64,000 nucleotides of DNA from NCBI RefSeq assembly GCF_001747105.1, contig NZ_MDGQ01000005.1:806001-870000 (forward strand), written 5' to 3'. The stretch comes from Roseivirga misakiensis (lineage in GTDB: Bacteria > Bacteroidota > Bacteroidia > Cytophagales > Cyclobacteriaceae). The notes below the pieces were generated by a model. It saw only the letters and a program-made list of their open reading frames with translations, was not told the DNA's origin and did not search any database. Made by a program: the position numbers and the translations under genes. Below are positions 62,593 to 64,000 of the stretch, piece by piece; positions within the stretch are counted from its first letter, which is position 1; each line of letters opens with the position of its first letter.

Positions 62593-63621
62593 TCGACTCT
62601 CTTTCCAAACTTTTTGCTCTTCAGGGGTCAGAAAAGTCCAGGTGACTACTCGGCTGGCTTTGTTGCCCTGACTCATAGGGATTGTTTTTACCTCTACTGC
62701 CTTAGCAATAGCCAGGTATTCTAATATTGCTTTTAAGTTTGATTGCTTCGAAACTAGAGAAGAAAACCAGAAACAGGACTTGCCAAAGTTTTTGCTTTCT
62801 CTGATCATAGTACCGACAAACTGTCTTTCTCCACCTTCGCACCATAGTTCACTGCCCTGACCACCAAAGTTCTGTTTTGCTTCTTTTACTTCAGATTTAG
62901 TAAGGTTTCGTACTTTCCTAAGCGTGCCTTCTTGAGCCGCTTGCAGAGACGCATGAAATGGTGGGTTACAGATTACTAAGTCTACTGGCTCTTCGTGATC
63001 TAGAATGCCGTATAAAATGTCTTTGGCATTAGGCTGTGTTTTAACCGTCAAGTTGTTTTTCAGCCATGCATTATGATCCATTAGGCGTTTGACAGATTTG
63101 ATAGAGACTGGATCAATATCCGAACCTATAAATGACCAACCGTATGTGCTAATGCCTATGATTGGATATACAGCATTAGCCCCTATACCCACGTCAAGAC
63201 ATTTTACACTTTCTCCCTTAGGAATTTGCCCATTGTTACTATCGCGCAATATATCTGCCATGTAATGAATATAATCAGCACGGCCAGGAATAGGAGGGCA
63301 GAGATAACCAGGGGGGATATCCCATTGGTCTACATTGTAATACACTTTTAAAAGAGCCGCATTTAAAAGCTTGACAGCTTCTGGGTCGGAAAAATCGATT
63401 GTTTCTTCTTTTCTAACGTTGAGCGTAATCTTACTTTTTAATGCCTGTACAGCTTTTGCGAGCTTTTTAAGGTCATACCTGCCGATGTGCTTATTTCTAG
63501 GGTGCAATCCCGATTTACCTTTAAACTTAGGTTTAACGACCGTCTTCTTAGTAGCTCCACCGTGACTTCTCAGCGCATCGGCAAAAGTGCTCGATTTTTT
63601 CTCTTTGTTCCCTTTATTCAC
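62581..63621 (-). CDS. rlmF: 23S rRNA adenine(1618)-N6-methyltransferase
   Basis: 346 residues. Lys/Gly-rich basic N-terminus (1-50) then the RlmF core with SAM motif LDVGIGAN (142-149) and N6-adenine NPPF (219-222, ICNPPFHAS); the VYPIIGISTYGWSFIGSDID segment is characteristic of the RlmF/METTL16 family. Methylates A1618 of 23S rRNA. Six bases after the VF530 gene, so co-transcribed with it. Confidence 0.94.
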   Translation of the reverse strand: MNKGNKEKKSSTFADALRSHGGATKKTVVKPKFKGKSGLHPRNKHIGRYDLKKLAKAVQALKSKITLNVRKEETIDFSDPEAVKLLNAALLKVYYNVDQWDIPPGYLCPPIPGRADYIHYMADILRDSNNGQIPKGESVKCLDVGIGANAVYPIIGISTYGWSFIGSDIDPVSIKSVKRLMDHNAWLKNNLTVKTQPNAKDILYGILDHEEPVDLVICNPPFHASLQAAQEGTLRKVRNLTKSEVKEAKQNFGGQGSELWCEGGERQFVGTMIRESKNFGKSCFWFSSLVSKQSNLKAILEYLAIAKAVEVKTIPMSQGNKASRVVTWTFLTPEEQKVWKESRWRS

Positions 63622-63627
63622 ACGCTA

Positions 63628-63879
63628 CTATTTTCGCTTTATACAATCTAGGTAGAAGTTTTCCACTTTTGTTCTGGCCCAGGGCGTACGCCTTAAGAAT
63701 TTCAGGCTAGATTTTATTGAGGGATTACTCTTAAAACAGTTAATATCAATTCGCTTTGCCATACCTTCCCAACCTCTGGTAGCAACCAGGTATTCCAATA
63801 TATCGACAAGCTTGACACCATGAAGCGGGTTATTGGGTTGGTGATTTTCTATTGACTTGCGTGTGTACTTCAGCTCCAT
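63628..63879 (-). CDS. VF530 family DNA-binding protein (DUF2132)
   Basis: 83 residues with the family pattern NPLHGVKLVDILEYLVATRGWEGMAKRI and SNPSIKSSLKFLRRTPWARTKVE, a small helical fold with DNA-binding character. Often found next to rRNA or tRNA methyltransferases; here it directly precedes rlmF. Function not established. A TAGCTTTG box lies 7 bases upstream of its ATG. Confidence 0.9.
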   Translation of the reverse strand: MELKYTRKSIENHQPNNPLHGVKLVDILEYLVATRGWEGMAKRIDINCFKSNPSIKSSLKFLRRTPWARTKVENFYLDCIKRK

Positions 63880-63886
63880 TAGAAAG

Positions 63887-63894
63887 CAAAGCTA
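63887..63894 (-). promoter_or_regulatory. -7 box for VF530-rlmF
   Basis: On the minus strand this reads TAGCTTTG, exact consensus, 7 bases before the ATG at 63879, so the leader would be very short. Confidence 0.5.
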
Positions 63895-64000
63895 GCCATT
63901 AAATGTCACATCGACTCTTGAAAATGATCGGAATAGAATAATCGCATAATACGGTGTACTTATTTTCAATATATCTTTAATTAAAATTCCTCTTTTTACT

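Overview
The window looks like a chromosomal segment of a low-GC member of the Bacteroidota, probably a Cytophagia-type marine or soil bacterium. Three things support this. Clear promoters carry the Bacteroidota -7 box TAnnTTTG rather than TATAAT. Shine-Dalgarno sequences are mostly absent and some starts are TTG or GTG. Families typical of the phylum are present (GSCFA, DUF2851, a VLRF1-type release factor, YHYH, two-step FtsX-type permeases, quinone-linked PyrD). I see no tRNA, rRNA, CRISPR array, phage or insertion sequence. Genus cannot be read from the window.

Layout. 1-5214: end of a secreted protein, the minus-strand operon folE-cysS-dcd-yidD, then a LanC-like lipoprotein. 5377-12340: a cation/proton antiporter converging on priA, then a DUF255 thioredoxin-like protein and a GSCFA protein. 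12584-21616: an alpha-glucan block. A small CBM48 protein stands opposite a four-gene minus-strand operon glgE - maltokinase - glgB - GH57. This is the maltose-1-phosphate (GlgE) route of glycogen synthesis without treS in the window. Candidate LacI-type operators lie before both units. 21966-23040: rpsF-rpsR-rplI. 23177-26637: a two-component system and a secreted protein made of two tandem GH2-type sugar-binding jelly rolls.

26622-39515: mostly housekeeping enzymes (alpha/beta hydrolase, cytidine deaminase, saccharopine dehydrogenase-like protein, PBP1A, polyphosphate glucokinase, TrmN6, RNase HI, MarC, AroQ, XerD, CorA, MscS, PyrD). Among them is a Vms1-like release factor (VLRF1), the most interesting single gene here. 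39589-47481: a plus-strand run ftsK-lolA-pyrF-DUF2851, then a NeuD-like protein, trhO and a nucleoside phosphorylase.

47511-63879: accessory and envelope genes. These include a TPR-like secreted protein, a 38-residue membrane peptide with its own terminator, an M28 peptidase, a GT2 glycosyltransferase, an ECF sigma/anti-sigma pair, a membrane class III cyclase, and a PadR regulator coupled to an FtsX-type permease behind a striking operator-promoter. A YHYH lipoprotein, an AlkA-like glycosylase, an ABC-F protein with a degenerate second Walker A, rlmF and a VF530 protein follow.

Convergent gene pairs are packed very tightly; several share stop-codon bases and have no terminator between them. 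No large unknown multi-gene system is evident. The items most worth following are the VLRF1 protein, the putative regulon of the glucan block, the PadR operator, and several enzymes that have lost or replaced a signature residue.
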